64,000 nt of DNA. Origin: Magnetococcales bacterium. GTDB taxonomy: Bacteria > Pseudomonadota > Magnetococcia > Magnetococcales > UBA8363. This document shows, one piece after another, positions 50,573 to 59,579 of the stretch (its first letter is position 1; every line of letters starts with the position of its first letter). Location: the NCBI GenBank assembly GCA_015228815.1, contig JADGCV010000004.1, forward strand, positions 88,869 through 152,868, given 5' to 3'. The notes beneath the pieces were generated by a model. It did no database searches, was not told where the DNA came from, and worked only from the letters and a program-made list of their open reading frames with translations. A program made the translations under genes and the position numbers.

Positions 50573-53500
50573 AGTCCGTGCCAGACCACATCCCTCCGAC
50601 CCGGATTGCCGCAGTCCTGACCGACCTCCCTGGTGACCGACGGACAGGGGATTGGCGACACAACCATGCAGGGCGTCCAGGGATTGTCGTCCCAGGAGTT
50701 CCAATTCCCTGATCTGAAATTTCGTTTCCTGCTCGCGATCTTCCCCCGGAATCGTCATGCCCCCCCCCTGCTGTTGCATTTTTCCGGCCCAGAGTCCCAA
50801 ACGCCGCAACCCAATCGTCTCCGCCGCCCCCTTGAGTCGATGCGCCATCAGAGACATCCGTTCACGATCCCCCGTCACCAAGGCCCGCCGCAGTTCCTGG
50901 ATCGATTGCTCCACTGAAAGAAGGCAGGCGGAAAAAACCCGTTCGAACCGCTCCCGCGACAAATCCCGGCGCATCCTTTCGAATGGCACGGCATCCAGAA
51001 CCGGAGGCAGGCCGGAGGAAAGGAAACGCTTGTCCCTCTCGCGCAGCGCTCCCAGGGGCCGATTGTCCGCCACCGCATGCAGAAGCTCCTCCAATTGCTC
51101 CAACAACAAAGGCTTGGCCAGAAATCCATCCATGCCCGCCTCATGACAGAGATCCATCTCCTCCTTCATGGCACACGAGGTCAGCGCGACGATCAAAACC
51201 GAAGCCCGCTTCCCGCAATCCACCATCCGACGCGCCCGACGGGTCACTTCGAGACCATCGATGTCGGGCAGTCGGACATCCATCAGGACCAGATCGTAAT
51301 CCCCCTCCCGCAATTGTTGCAACGCCGCGCCGCCACTCCGTGCCAGGGTTGCCCGAACCCCCAGATGGTCCAGCATCCCCAGGGCCACCTCCTGGTTGGC
51401 CGGTTCATCCTCGACCAGAAGGACATGCAATGGCCGGGACAGGACGGTATTGACCACTGAAGAGGTTCCCGGGGCGGCATCGTCACGACCCGCCTCCAGG
51501 GGAACGCGGATCCAGAAAAGGCTCCCTTGACCGACCATGCTTTCCATGCCGATCTCTCCCCGCATCGCCCGCAACAACGATTTGCAGATGGCCAACCCCA
51601 GTCCGGTACCGCCATAATGGCGGGAAATATGTTCTCCGCCCTGGGAGAAAGGGCGAAACAGACGTTCACGGAACTCCTCGGCGATCCCGATGCCGGTGTC
51701 CCGGATCTCCACCCGCAACCAGCGCTGCCCGCCCCCGGTCTCCTCGATCCCCGCCCGCAGATGAACGGCTCCCCGATCGGTAAACTTGATGGCGTTTCCC
51801 GCCAGGTTCAGGACCACCTGATGCAAACGCCCCGCATCCCCCACCAGGGCCCTCGGGACGCCAGGCTCCATCTCCATGGAAAAATCGATCGATTTTTCCA
51901 CCGCCCGAAGGCTCAGAAGATCGTGAATGGATTGAAACACCGGAGCCAGAAGAAAGGTTTCCCGTTGCAGCGTGACCATTCCCGCCTCGATCTTGGACAG
52001 ATCCAGGATGTCGTCGATCATCAACAACAGGCTGCGACCCGAACGAACAATGGTATCGACCTGGCTTTTCTGTCCCGGAGTCAGTTGCGTCTTCTCCAGA
52101 AGTTGCGCCATCCCCAGAAGGCCATTCATGGGAGTGCGCAGTTCGTGGCTCATGGTGGCAAGGAATTCGCTCTTGTACTGGTCGGATCGCCTGAGTTTTT
52201 CCGCCTGCCGTTCAAGGGCTTCCTGGGCCTCGACCAGCGATCGGTTGCGTTGCTCCAGCACGGTCCGGGCATTTTCTAGGTCCATCGATTGCTGGCGCAG
52301 TTGGTCGTTGGTCCGTTGCAGTTGGGTTGCCATGGCCCGGGACACGTTGAGGGCATCGGCCAGGGGACGGGCCTGGGCGCTTTCGAAGGCCATGGCGATG
52401 GCCTCCATGGTCTCCGCGAAAAAATGGACCTCCCGCTCCCCAGGCTCGGCAAGAAACGCCAGGGCGATGACGCCACGAGGTTTTCCCTCGGTATGAAAGG
52501 GCGCCAGAAGCAACGCCTGGGGAACAATGCTCCCGATTCCCGTGGCAATGTTCCATTGGACCTGGGACAAATCCCGCCACAGGGTCGCCCCCGACCTCCG
52601 GGCGGCCATGCCGATCAATCCTTCCTCCAGGTCCAGGACCCGGTCGCGATCGATTCCCTCCGGGACGGCATGGCCTCCGGTACACTGCAACCCCTCGCCA
52701 TCGGGCCGGCTGACCACCAGATACATCACCCCCGAAACGGCATTCAGGTGATGGCACAACGATCGAACCACCCGACTGGACAGGGCATCGATGGACAGGG
52801 TGCCGCGCATCGCCTCGGCCAGACCGAGCAGACCATCCTGTTTCCAGCGCCGCAACCGGTTTTCCATGTCGGCGGACTGAAGATTGAAGGCCATGGTTTT
52901 CAAGGCATGGCTCAGACGATCGTGTTCCGAACGGGGAGTGATCCGAATATCGAACCGGCCCTGGGAAATGGCATGGGCCTGACTGATGATGGTCTCCATG
53001 TTTTCGATGATTTCATTGATGGCCCGGGACAGGTGATCCTGGTCGCTCTGGAGTTGCAGACGGTTGGTGAAATCGCCCTCCACCACGCGATTGGCCATCC
53101 CGGCAATGGCCAGATAACGCTCCGAAATGGTATTCAAGGCTTCACCAATGACCGTCAACTCGTCGCGAATCGCCGAAGGAGGATTGTGGACCATCTGCCC
53201 CAGGGCGATGGCATCGGCATGACGCACCAATCCCCGCACCCGTTCCGAAAGGGTTCGGATGATCCACCGGGCGATCAGGGCGCACAGAATGATGGCGATC
53301 AGGGCAATCGCCATGCCCGCCCACCGCGAAGCGATATAGGTCTCTTCCGCCTGCCGTTGCGCCGATTGCATCTGACGTTCCTTGCGGTTGACCAGATCCT
53401 GAAGAATGCGTTCCGCCTGATCCATCAGTTGCCGTCCCTTGCCGGTGGAAAGATCGAAGGCGCGATGGTTGGCGTTCTCCTTGGCCTTTTCGACGACTTG

Positions 53501-54706
53501 CAGGGTAATCTGGACAAACTGCTCGAACTGTTCCCTGATCGATGCCAGAATGATCGCCTCCCGTGGCGTGGCCAGGCGGGACAACCGCTCCAGATGATCG
53601 TTGACGTTGGATTGCAACAGGACGATGCGGGCGGCATATTCGTCCATGCGGCGGGTGTTGTGGGTGAGGATGAGGTCCTTTTCGGCCCGATGGATCTTGA
53701 CCAGGTCGCGATGAACCCGATTGCCCAGATGGGCCTTTTCGATGGCCGATTCCATGTCCTGGCGCGCCCTGAGGACATCCATGTCGGTGTGCTGGATGAG
53801 TTGCCGAAAAATACGCAGGGCAATTTCATGTTGCGCCCGACCCGTCTTTTTGTAGAGTTCCCGTCCCTTGGCGAGCGCCCCCTCCTGGATGAAGCGGACG
53901 ATCCGTTCGCTGGTCTCGAAATATTCCAGCCAGCGTTCGCGAAACCGAGACAGAAGTTCCTCCTCGGTCGGACTGGCCAATGATTCCAGTTTTGTGGTCG
54001 TTTCCAGGACCCTTTTGCGCGACGTGGCGATCAGTCGAATCAACTCCTCCGATTCCTTCCTGCCCACCTCGAAAAGCAATATCCTTTCGTTTTTTTGGGT
54101 TTCCAGAACGTCATCGAGCAGTTGGCTGGCGATGTGGGATTTGGCCATGGCCGAATGGGCAAGAATTTTGGAGGCGTTGCGCACCCTGAGTTCACTGCGG
54201 TCCACCAGGGATTCGATTCCTTGTGCCAGTTGGGCAAAGGCCTCCTGTCCCACCCCCTGGGACAGATTGCGCGCCTCGACATTGGAATTCTCGCGGGTCA
54301 AACGGACGATGTCCCGCCGCACCTGGCTGTAGCCTTCGAACAGGGTGCGAAATTTTTCAAGATTTTTCGTGTCTTCCGCACCAAGTGAATTCATCAGGAT
54401 CTGAAAATGCCGTCTGAGGTCGCCATCGATGGTCTCCATGACCTTTTCATATTGATCCATTTCCCCCTGATCGCGGGCAAGGATCATATTTTTCTCGGCC
54501 CGTTGCAGCGCGATCAGATCCTGGACCATTCCCGTGGCCAGACGCAGATTATGGGCATCGATGGTGACCACCAGTTCAAGGGTCTTGCGGGTGCGGTCGA
54601 GAAGGTCCAACCCCGACCAGGTCACCAATCCCATCAGGCTCATCACCATGATGAAACCGGCGATGATCCTCTGGGAAATGGTACGAGGCCACAAACTGTT
54701 CACCAT
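50447..54706 (-). CDS. hybrid sensor kinase: dual 4-helix sensor, HAMP, GAF, HisKA, HATPase, REC, Hpt
   Basis: About 1419 residues. An N-terminal membrane helix is followed by two related helical-bundle sensor segments (ALQRAEKNMILARDQGEMDQYEKVME and, later, IHRAEKDLILTHNTRRMDEYAARI), then a second helix (IALIAIILCALIARWII). HAMP and a coiled region follow, then GAF (SLCHHLNAVSGVMYLV), HisKA with MSHELRTPMNG, HATPase, a receiver with VEDEPAN and DVRLPDIDG, and an Hpt domain with AHRLKGAA. It should phosphorelay to a separate regulator. Its last 42 codons overlap the opposite-strand response regulator. Confidence 0.9.
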   Translation of the reverse strand: MVNSLWPRTISQRIIAGFIMVMSLMGLVTWSGLDLLDRTRKTLELVVTIDAHNLRLATGMVQDLIALQRAEKNMILARDQGEMDQYEKVMETIDGDLRRHFQILMNSLGAEDTKNLEKFRTLFEGYSQVRRDIVRLTRENSNVEARNLSQGVGQEAFAQLAQGIESLVDRSELRVRNASKILAHSAMAKSHIASQLLDDVLETQKNERILLFEVGRKESEELIRLIATSRKRVLETTTKLESLASPTEEELLSRFRERWLEYFETSERIVRFIQEGALAKGRELYKKTGRAQHEIALRIFRQLIQHTDMDVLRARQDMESAIEKAHLGNRVHRDLVKIHRAEKDLILTHNTRRMDEYAARIVLLQSNVNDHLERLSRLATPREAIILASIREQFEQFVQITLQVVEKAKENANHRAFDLSTGKGRQLMDQAERILQDLVNRKERQMQSAQRQAEETYIASRWAGMAIALIAIILCALIARWIIRTLSERVRGLVRHADAIALGQMVHNPPSAIRDELTVIGEALNTISERYLAIAGMANRVVEGDFTNRLQLQSDQDHLSRAINEIIENMETIISQAHAISQGRFDIRITPRSEHDRLSHALKTMAFNLQSADMENRLRRWKQDGLLGLAEAMRGTLSIDALSSRVVRSLCHHLNAVSGVMYLVVSRPDGEGLQCTGGHAVPEGIDRDRVLDLEEGLIGMAARRSGATLWRDLSQVQWNIATGIGSIVPQALLLAPFHTEGKPRGVIALAFLAEPGEREVHFFAETMEAIAMAFESAQARPLADALNVSRAMATQLQRTNDQLRQQSMDLENARTVLEQRNRSLVEAQEALERQAEKLRRSDQYKSEFLATMSHELRTPMNGLLGMAQLLEKTQLTPGQKSQVDTIVRSGRSLLLMIDDILDLSKIEAGMVTLQRETFLLAPVFQSIHDLLSLRAVEKSIDFSMEMEPGVPRALVGDAGRLHQVVLNLAGNAIKFTDRGAVHLRAGIEETGGGQRWLRVEIRDTGIGIAEEFRERLFRPFSQGGEHISRHYGGTGLGLAICKSLLRAMRGEIGMESMVGQGSLFWIRVPLEAGRDDAAPGTSSVVNTVLSRPLHVLLVEDEPANQEVALGMLDHLGVRATLARSGGAALQQLREGDYDLVLMDVRLPDIDGLEVTRRARRMVDCGKRASVLIVALTSCAMKEEMDLCHEAGMDGFLAKPLLLEQLEELLHAVADNRPLGALRERDKRFLSSGLPPVLDAVPFERMRRDLSRERFERVFSACLLSVEQSIQELRRALVTGDRERMSLMAHRLKGAAETIGLRRLGLWAGKMQQQGGGMTIPGEDREQETKFQIRELELLGRQSLDALHGCVANPLSVGHQGGRSGLRQSGSEGCGLARTSGGDGQAITVTGNGQNEDGVSGIGFDLSANAADKDIDGPVG

Positions 54707-54926
54707 GGGAAAACCCGTTCCAAGGCAGAAAAGATACTTGAGAATGAAACGACGCCGCCACAAGAAGACCCGGCATCCTGGAATGGTGACAGGGTCCCGC
54801 CTTTCGCTTCACGAATCAAGTGGCCTACAATGAGATTTTCATCGCAATCGATGGAAAGGTGCGCGAGAATTACCCATACCCCACTCCAATCCAGTCGAAC
54901 CCTCAACGAATCCATGGACACCCCCG

Positions 54927-55241
54927 ATGGTTGGCGACAAACTCAGACGCATTCCCACCCTCTGGAACCCATCGTCCGGAGTGGCGACGTTGCTGTTGCG
55001 CCAGGGGGCGGGGACCGTGGCGCTACTCATCGGGATACTCCTGTCCATTCCCGGAATCCCTGGACCCGGATTCGTCCTGATATTCCTGGGCCTTCTGCTG
55101 CTGGACTTTCCGGGAAAAAGACGGCTGATCACACGATTTTCCGGCCAACGCTGGTTCCGGGTCACCCGGGTCTTTCTGAGAAAAAGATTGCGTATCCTTT
55201 TGGAAATGAAGCCACCAATCGTCACCCAAGATCCTGAATGA
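54927..55241 (+). CDS. small PGPGW-like membrane protein
   Basis: A 104-residue protein with two close membrane helices around an IPGPGF turn (GTVALLIGILLSIPGIPGPGFVLIFLGLLLLDFPGKRR). The PGPG between paired helices resembles the PGPGW family of small transmembrane proteins, whose role is unknown. Basic residues follow the second helix. It stops 7 bases before the next ATG, so it is probably transcribed with it. Confidence 0.55.
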   Translation: MVGDKLRRIPTLWNPSSGVATLLLRQGAGTVALLIGILLSIPGIPGPGFVLIFLGLLLLDFPGKRRLITRFSGQRWFRVTRVFLRKRLRILLEMKPPIVTQDPE

Positions 55242-55248
55242 GCCTGTC

Positions 55249-55932
55249 ATGGACACCATCGCCGCCACCCTTGCCCGACGTTGCGATGACGACGGCCACC
55301 GTTTTCAAACCGCCGACGGCGAATTTCTCGATGCCCTGTGCGGGGCCAGCGCCGTCCGTGTCGAAGAAGGGTTCGGAAAGAAAAGATTTGTATTCGCCGA
55401 CGGCTCCGCCATCACCATGGGGGATGGATCGTGGCATGTCGGTTTCGCTTCATGCTTCTGCATTCGCGCCATGGGCCATTTTCCGGGATGCGCCAACCCG
55501 GAAACGACTCATCCCGCGGAAGAATCGCCCGCACGCCAGGTGGATCCCCCGTCCAGCCGCCCATGTTTACCCGTTTGCCCCCAGGAAGAACGCCCCACCT
55601 CGGAACCGGAGTCCGAATCACCCCGATTGGAGGAAACGGACCCTCTTCCCGCCGGGTCCATCCCCCTGCCCGCCCCGCCGCCCTATACCATCCGTACCTA
55701 TGGCAAGATCAATTCCACGGTGGCCATCGAAGGAAGCCACAACAAAGCACGGCGCGCGGCACGAGCCATGCTCTCCATCGAGGCAGGCATCAGCCACGCC
55801 TGGCTGATCGACGTCAACGGCAGGATCATCGACGCCTACGAGCTGGTGTCCGTCACGGATGGCTCAAGCCGGATCCGGAAAATCGCCCCGGGCGACCTGG
55901 GCAAACTCAATCAGTATGTATTACCCCTTTGA
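55249..55932 (+). CDS. unknown protein, dsr-upstream gene 2
   Basis: A 227-residue protein I do not recognise. It has a compact N-terminal region with several cysteines (ARRCDDDG, ALCGAS, ASCFCIRAMGHFPGC), a Pro-rich middle, and a C-terminal region with HAWLIDVNGRIIDAYELVSV and IRKIAPGDLGKL. No signal peptide or membrane helix is visible. It is 7 bases after the PGPGW-like gene and 11 bases before the nitroreductase-like gene, so the three look like one operon. The function is open. Confidence 0.65.
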   Translation: MDTIAATLARRCDDDGHRFQTADGEFLDALCGASAVRVEEGFGKKRFVFADGSAITMGDGSWHVGFASCFCIRAMGHFPGCANPETTHPAEESPARQVDPPSSRPCLPVCPQEERPTSEPESESPRLEETDPLPAGSIPLPAPPPYTIRTYGKINSTVAIEGSHNKARRAARAMLSIEAGISHAWLIDVNGRIIDAYELVSVTDGSSRIRKIAPGDLGKLNQYVLPL

Positions 55933-55943
55933 GGAAAAAAAAC

Positions 55944-56813
55944 ATGCAACCTCGGGAACAAATCAGCCGCTGGCTTGTCCAAGGAAGGTTTGGACGAGCG
56001 GAACTTGAACGATTGTTTGTCGAATTCGGTACTTATGGCGCCGCCACCTTGCGGGATGATGGCGAAATCCATGTCTACGGCTCCAGTCAATGCGCCTGCG
56101 CCGACGAAATGGCCTCGGATCAGGAACTGGCCCGTTTTATCGGTTTTGTCGAACAACGGAAAGGACCAGGAACCATGGACCTCTTCGAGGCCATCGAACA
56201 ACGACGCGCCGTCCGCAAGTTCGATCCCCACCATGAGATCGACGAGGCCCAGGTGATGGAACTGTTTCGTCTGACCATGCTGTCACCAACCGCCTTCAAC
56301 ATGCAGAACTGGCGTTTTCTCTGGCTTCGGGACCGGGAAAAACGTCAGGAACTGGCCGGGGTCTTCCGCAACGGGGAAATGGTGAAGAATGCATCCCTGC
56401 TGGTCTTGATTCTGGCCGATCTCAGGGCATGGGAAAAATCACCCGAGCGCTACTGTGCCCAGGTACCCGAAGAGGCACGCAGTCGGATCGTCGCGGGGAT
56501 GGACCATTTCTATCGGGACGATCCATCGAGACAACGGGACGAGGCCATGCGCTCGGGAGGGATGGCGGCGCAAACACTGATGCTCGCCGCCCGGGGAATG
56601 GGACTGGATTCCTGCCCCATGATCGGCTTCGACTTTTCCGCCGCGGCAAACCTCGTGAACCTGCCTCATGACCACTGCATCGTCATGGCCGTGGTGATCG
56701 GACGGAAACTGGAATCTCCCCCCCCGCGCACGGAACGACTCGCCTTGAATGAAGTAGTCATCATCGACGGCTTCCCGGGATTGATTCAGGAATTCAAAAG
56801 GGACAAACAATGA
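55944..56813 (+). CDS. nitroreductase-family flavoprotein with N-terminal extension
   Basis: A 289-residue protein. After about 77 residues with no clear assignment (it has QCACADEMA), a nitroreductase-type domain begins (MDLFEAIEQRRAVRKFDP, SPTAFNMQNWRFLWL, AAQTLMLAARGMGLDSCPM, VVIGRKLESPPPRTE). These proteins bind FMN and reduce nitro or quinone compounds. ATG 55944 has GAGGAA close upstream; an internal ATG before MDLFEAI is an alternative start with its own AGGA. It lies 327 bases upstream of dsrA and its own transcript may end first. Confidence 0.85.
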   Translation: MQPREQISRWLVQGRFGRAELERLFVEFGTYGAATLRDDGEIHVYGSSQCACADEMASDQELARFIGFVEQRKGPGTMDLFEAIEQRRAVRKFDPHHEIDEAQVMELFRLTMLSPTAFNMQNWRFLWLRDREKRQELAGVFRNGEMVKNASLLVLILADLRAWEKSPERYCAQVPEEARSRIVAGMDHFYRDDPSRQRDEAMRSGGMAAQTLMLAARGMGLDSCPMIGFDFSAAANLVNLPHDHCIVMAVVIGRKLESPPPRTERLALNEVVIIDGFPGLIQEFKRDKQ

Positions 56814-57140
56814 GCCAGTCCCGCGGAATATCGGTTTTTCGCGTAGTTTTTTGTTATTGTTAGCAATTCACTGATTGTGGCACAGGTGCCGGATCCGTTC
56901 GTCACCCACCCACGACACCTTGAGTACATCCACCCGTCGTGACCGGTGAAAAAGTGAAATGAGTAAATCAGGAAAATGTGATCTTTCGAAGTTGTCATGC
57001 ATGCCTCGGGCATGTAGAATCCGACTTTGTAAAGATTCCGTGATCCCGCCGATCATGACTACGCCGCTTGAGGTGAGGCCGGCTCCCATCGGGGCAAGCA
57101 CACTGGAAAGCAATCTCACACTGTCAAGAGGAGTCATCGT
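56814..57140 (+). other. 327-base region upstream of dsrA
   Basis: No gene is seen here. It holds a T-rich patch just after the nitroreductase stop (56835-56857), the sigma-70-type promoter described separately at 56992-57020, and about 115 bases of leader ending in the AAGAGGAG ribosome binding site before ATG 57141. The leader has no obvious riboswitch that I can name. Confidence 0.6.
56992..57020 (+). promoter_or_regulatory. likely dsr promoter with palindrome in the spacer
   Basis: TTGTCA (56992-56997) and TAGAAT (57015-57020) are 17 bases apart, each matching the sigma-70 consensus at five of six positions. The spacer contains the palindrome CATGCC-TCG-GGCATG (57000-57014), a likely regulator binding site. 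The predicted start is near 57027, leaving a leader of about 114 bases. Confidence 0.65.
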
Positions 57141-58409
57141 ATGAGTGCTAAGGAAATGGCCTTGAACACCCCGATGCTGAACGAACTGGAAACGGGGGAA
57201 TGGCCAAGTTTTGTGACCGATCTGAAGGCGTATTCCAAGAAAAGACCCGTCATCACCCAACTGCTCAACCAGTTGGAAGAATCCTATGAAACCCGCTGGA
57301 ACTACTGGCAAGGGAAGATTCTCAACGCCCCCGGCTACGGCGGCGGCATCATCGCCCGCGTCTCCGACAAGGCGGACAAATATCCCGGTCTCGCCAACTT
57401 TCACACCGTCCGCGTGATCGAGCCGCCGGGCTGGGTCTACAGCACCGATGCCCTGCGCAATCTGGCCGACATTGCCGAAAAGAACGGCGCCGGCATTCTG
57501 CAGTTCCATGGGATGTCGGGCGACGTCCTCCTCCTTGGGTTCGACGATGCAGGCTCCCTGCAATGCGCCGAAGACCTGATGAACAATGGTTGGGACATCG
57601 GTGGCTCGGGCGCCGCCATGCGGACGCTGCAATGCTGTGTCGGTCAGGCCCGTTGCGAAATGGCCTGCTATGACACCATGAAAATGACAAAACATATTAC
57701 CGATACGTTCATTCACTATCTGCACCGTCCGGAGTTCGTTTATAAATTCAAGTTCAAGCTCTCCGGCTGCCCCAACGATTGCGCCAACTCCATCGTCCGC
57801 TCCGACATGCCCATCATCGGCACCTGGCGGGGCCCCATGCAGGTCGATCAGAAGAAAGTGGCGGAATTCATCGACCAGAAGGGGATGGAATACCTGATCG
57901 ACAACGTGCTGACCCGCTGCCCGACCCGTTGCCTTTCGGTCCGTGGCAAGGAACTCGTGGTCGATAACAGCGATTGCGTCCGTTGCATGCATTGCATCAA
58001 CGTCATGCACAAGGCCCTCAAGCCGGGCAAGGACCGTGGCGCGACCATCCTTGTTGGCGGCAAGCGGACCCTGAAGATTGGCGACACCATGGGGTCGGTT
58101 CTGGTTCCGTTCGTCAAGCTCGAAACCGATGAAGACCGCACCAATTTCACCGATTTCGTCGAGAAGGTCTGGGAATTCTGGAACGACAACGGCATGGATC
58201 ACGAGCGGATCGGCGAATTCATCTATCGCATCGGCATGCTGACCTTCCTCAAGGGGATCGACATCGAACCCGACGCCCGGATGGTCAGCCGGCCCCGGAC
58301 GACCTCCTACATCAAGTTCGAGGAATTGGGACCCAGCCGGTTCGAAGGGGAACGGGTCCAGAATCCCCCCGTCTGGAATCGTGAATCGGAAGGTCGGGAA
58401 ACCGTCTAG
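57141..58409 (+). CDS. dsrA: dissimilatory sulfite reductase, alpha subunit
   Basis: A 422-residue protein. The siroheme-[4Fe4S] binding cysteines are seen as CCVGQARCEMAC and SGCPNDC, and a ferredoxin-like insertion has CPTRC and DCVRCMHCINVMH. DsrA pairs with DsrB in a heterotetramer that interconverts sulfite and reduced sulfur in the cytoplasm. With dsrL beside it, the direction is probably oxidative (reverse Dsr), but this is inference. It starts at ATG 57141 behind AAGAGGAG, 53 bases before dsrB. Confidence 0.97.
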   Translation: MSAKEMALNTPMLNELETGEWPSFVTDLKAYSKKRPVITQLLNQLEESYETRWNYWQGKILNAPGYGGGIIARVSDKADKYPGLANFHTVRVIEPPGWVYSTDALRNLADIAEKNGAGILQFHGMSGDVLLLGFDDAGSLQCAEDLMNNGWDIGGSGAAMRTLQCCVGQARCEMACYDTMKMTKHITDTFIHYLHRPEFVYKFKFKLSGCPNDCANSIVRSDMPIIGTWRGPMQVDQKKVAEFIDQKGMEYLIDNVLTRCPTRCLSVRGKELVVDNSDCVRCMHCINVMHKALKPGKDRGATILVGGKRTLKIGDTMGSVLVPFVKLETDEDRTNFTDFVEKVWEFWNDNGMDHERIGEFIYRIGMLTFLKGIDIEPDARMVSRPRTTSYIKFEELGPSRFEGERVQNPPVWNRESEGRETV

Positions 58410-58462
58410 GCTGCTCGAATCATCGCCAACAGGCCATCATTTTCACAGGAGTCAAGCGTATC

Positions 58463-59536
58463 ATGAGTCAAAACACGTTGGCGCCCCGCGACCAGGGCGC
58501 TCCCGACTACACGAAGTATCTGCATCCACTCATGGCCAAGAACTATGGCAAGTGGGACTACCATGAAAGATTGCGTCCTGGAGTGCTTGTCCATGTTGCC
58601 GAGAACGGCGACAAACTCTACACGGTACGGGCCGGATCTCCACGGACGATGAGCGCCGACACCGTGCGCAAGGTGTGCGCGATCGCCGACAAGTATTGCG
58701 AAGGGCATCTGCGCTTCACCACCCGTTCCAACATCGAGTTTCTGGTGGGCAAGAAGGAAAACCTTGATCCTCTGATTCATGCGGTCGAAAAGGATCTCGG
58801 TTGGCCACTGGGGGGGACGGGTCCTTCGGTTTCCAACATTTCCCACACCCAGGGCTGGCTGCACTGCAACCTGCCCGGATCCGACGCCGCCGGTTCGGTC
58901 AAGGCGCTGATGGATGACCTGATCGCCGATTTCAAGAACGAGGAACTGCCCAACCGGGTACACATTTCCTCCTCGTGCTGCCAGATCAACTGCGCCAGCC
59001 ATGGCGACATCTCCATCATCGTGCAACACCACCATCCACCCCGGATCAACCACAAGAACATGCAGATTTGCGAACTGCCCAAGGTGGTCGCCATCTGCCC
59101 TGCCGCCGCGATCCGTCCGGCGACGATCGATGGAATGGAAACCGTCGAAGTGGTTGAAGAGAAGTGCATGTACTGCGGCGCCTGCCATGGCCAATGCCCG
59201 AGCATGGAAATTCGCGATGCCCAGACCGATACCCTGTCGATCTGGGTCGGCGGCAAGATGTCCAACGCCCGCAGCGCCCCGACCTTCATGAAACTGGCGG
59301 TCTGGGGAATTCCCAACAACCCGCCGCGGTGGCCCGAAGTTTCCGCCGCCGTCAAGACGATCCTCGCCGCCTACAAGGAAGGGGGCAAGCCGTGGGAGCG
59401 TCTGGGAGAATGGATCGAGCGGATTGGATGGCAGAGGTTTTTCGAAAAAACCGGTTTCCCATTTACCCGTTATCACATCGATGACAGTCCGGAGGCCCTT
59501 TCCACGCTCAACAGGTCGGCCATGCTCCGGCTCTGA
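58463..59536 (+). CDS. dsrB: dissimilatory sulfite reductase, beta subunit
   Basis: A 357-residue protein. It has the family N-terminus (YTKYLHPLMAKNYGKWDYHE), GTGPSVSNISHTQGWLHCN, SSCCQINCASHGDIS, and a ferredoxin domain with CMYCGACHGQCPSME. It forms the alpha2-beta2 enzyme with DsrA. CAGGAG is upstream of the ATG. It is followed at 59580 by dsrL. Confidence 0.97.
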   Translation: MSQNTLAPRDQGAPDYTKYLHPLMAKNYGKWDYHERLRPGVLVHVAENGDKLYTVRAGSPRTMSADTVRKVCAIADKYCEGHLRFTTRSNIEFLVGKKENLDPLIHAVEKDLGWPLGGTGPSVSNISHTQGWLHCNLPGSDAAGSVKALMDDLIADFKNEELPNRVHISSSCCQINCASHGDISIIVQHHHPPRINHKNMQICELPKVVAICPAAAIRPATIDGMETVEVVEEKCMYCGACHGQCPSMEIRDAQTDTLSIWVGGKMSNARSAPTFMKLAVWGIPNNPPRWPEVSAAVKTILAAYKEGGKPWERLGEWIERIGWQRFFEKTGFPFTRYHIDDSPEALSTLNRSAMLRL

Positions 59537-59579
59537 TGCGGTTGTCTGGTAACCTGTTTACTCCGGGAGGAATCCGTTA

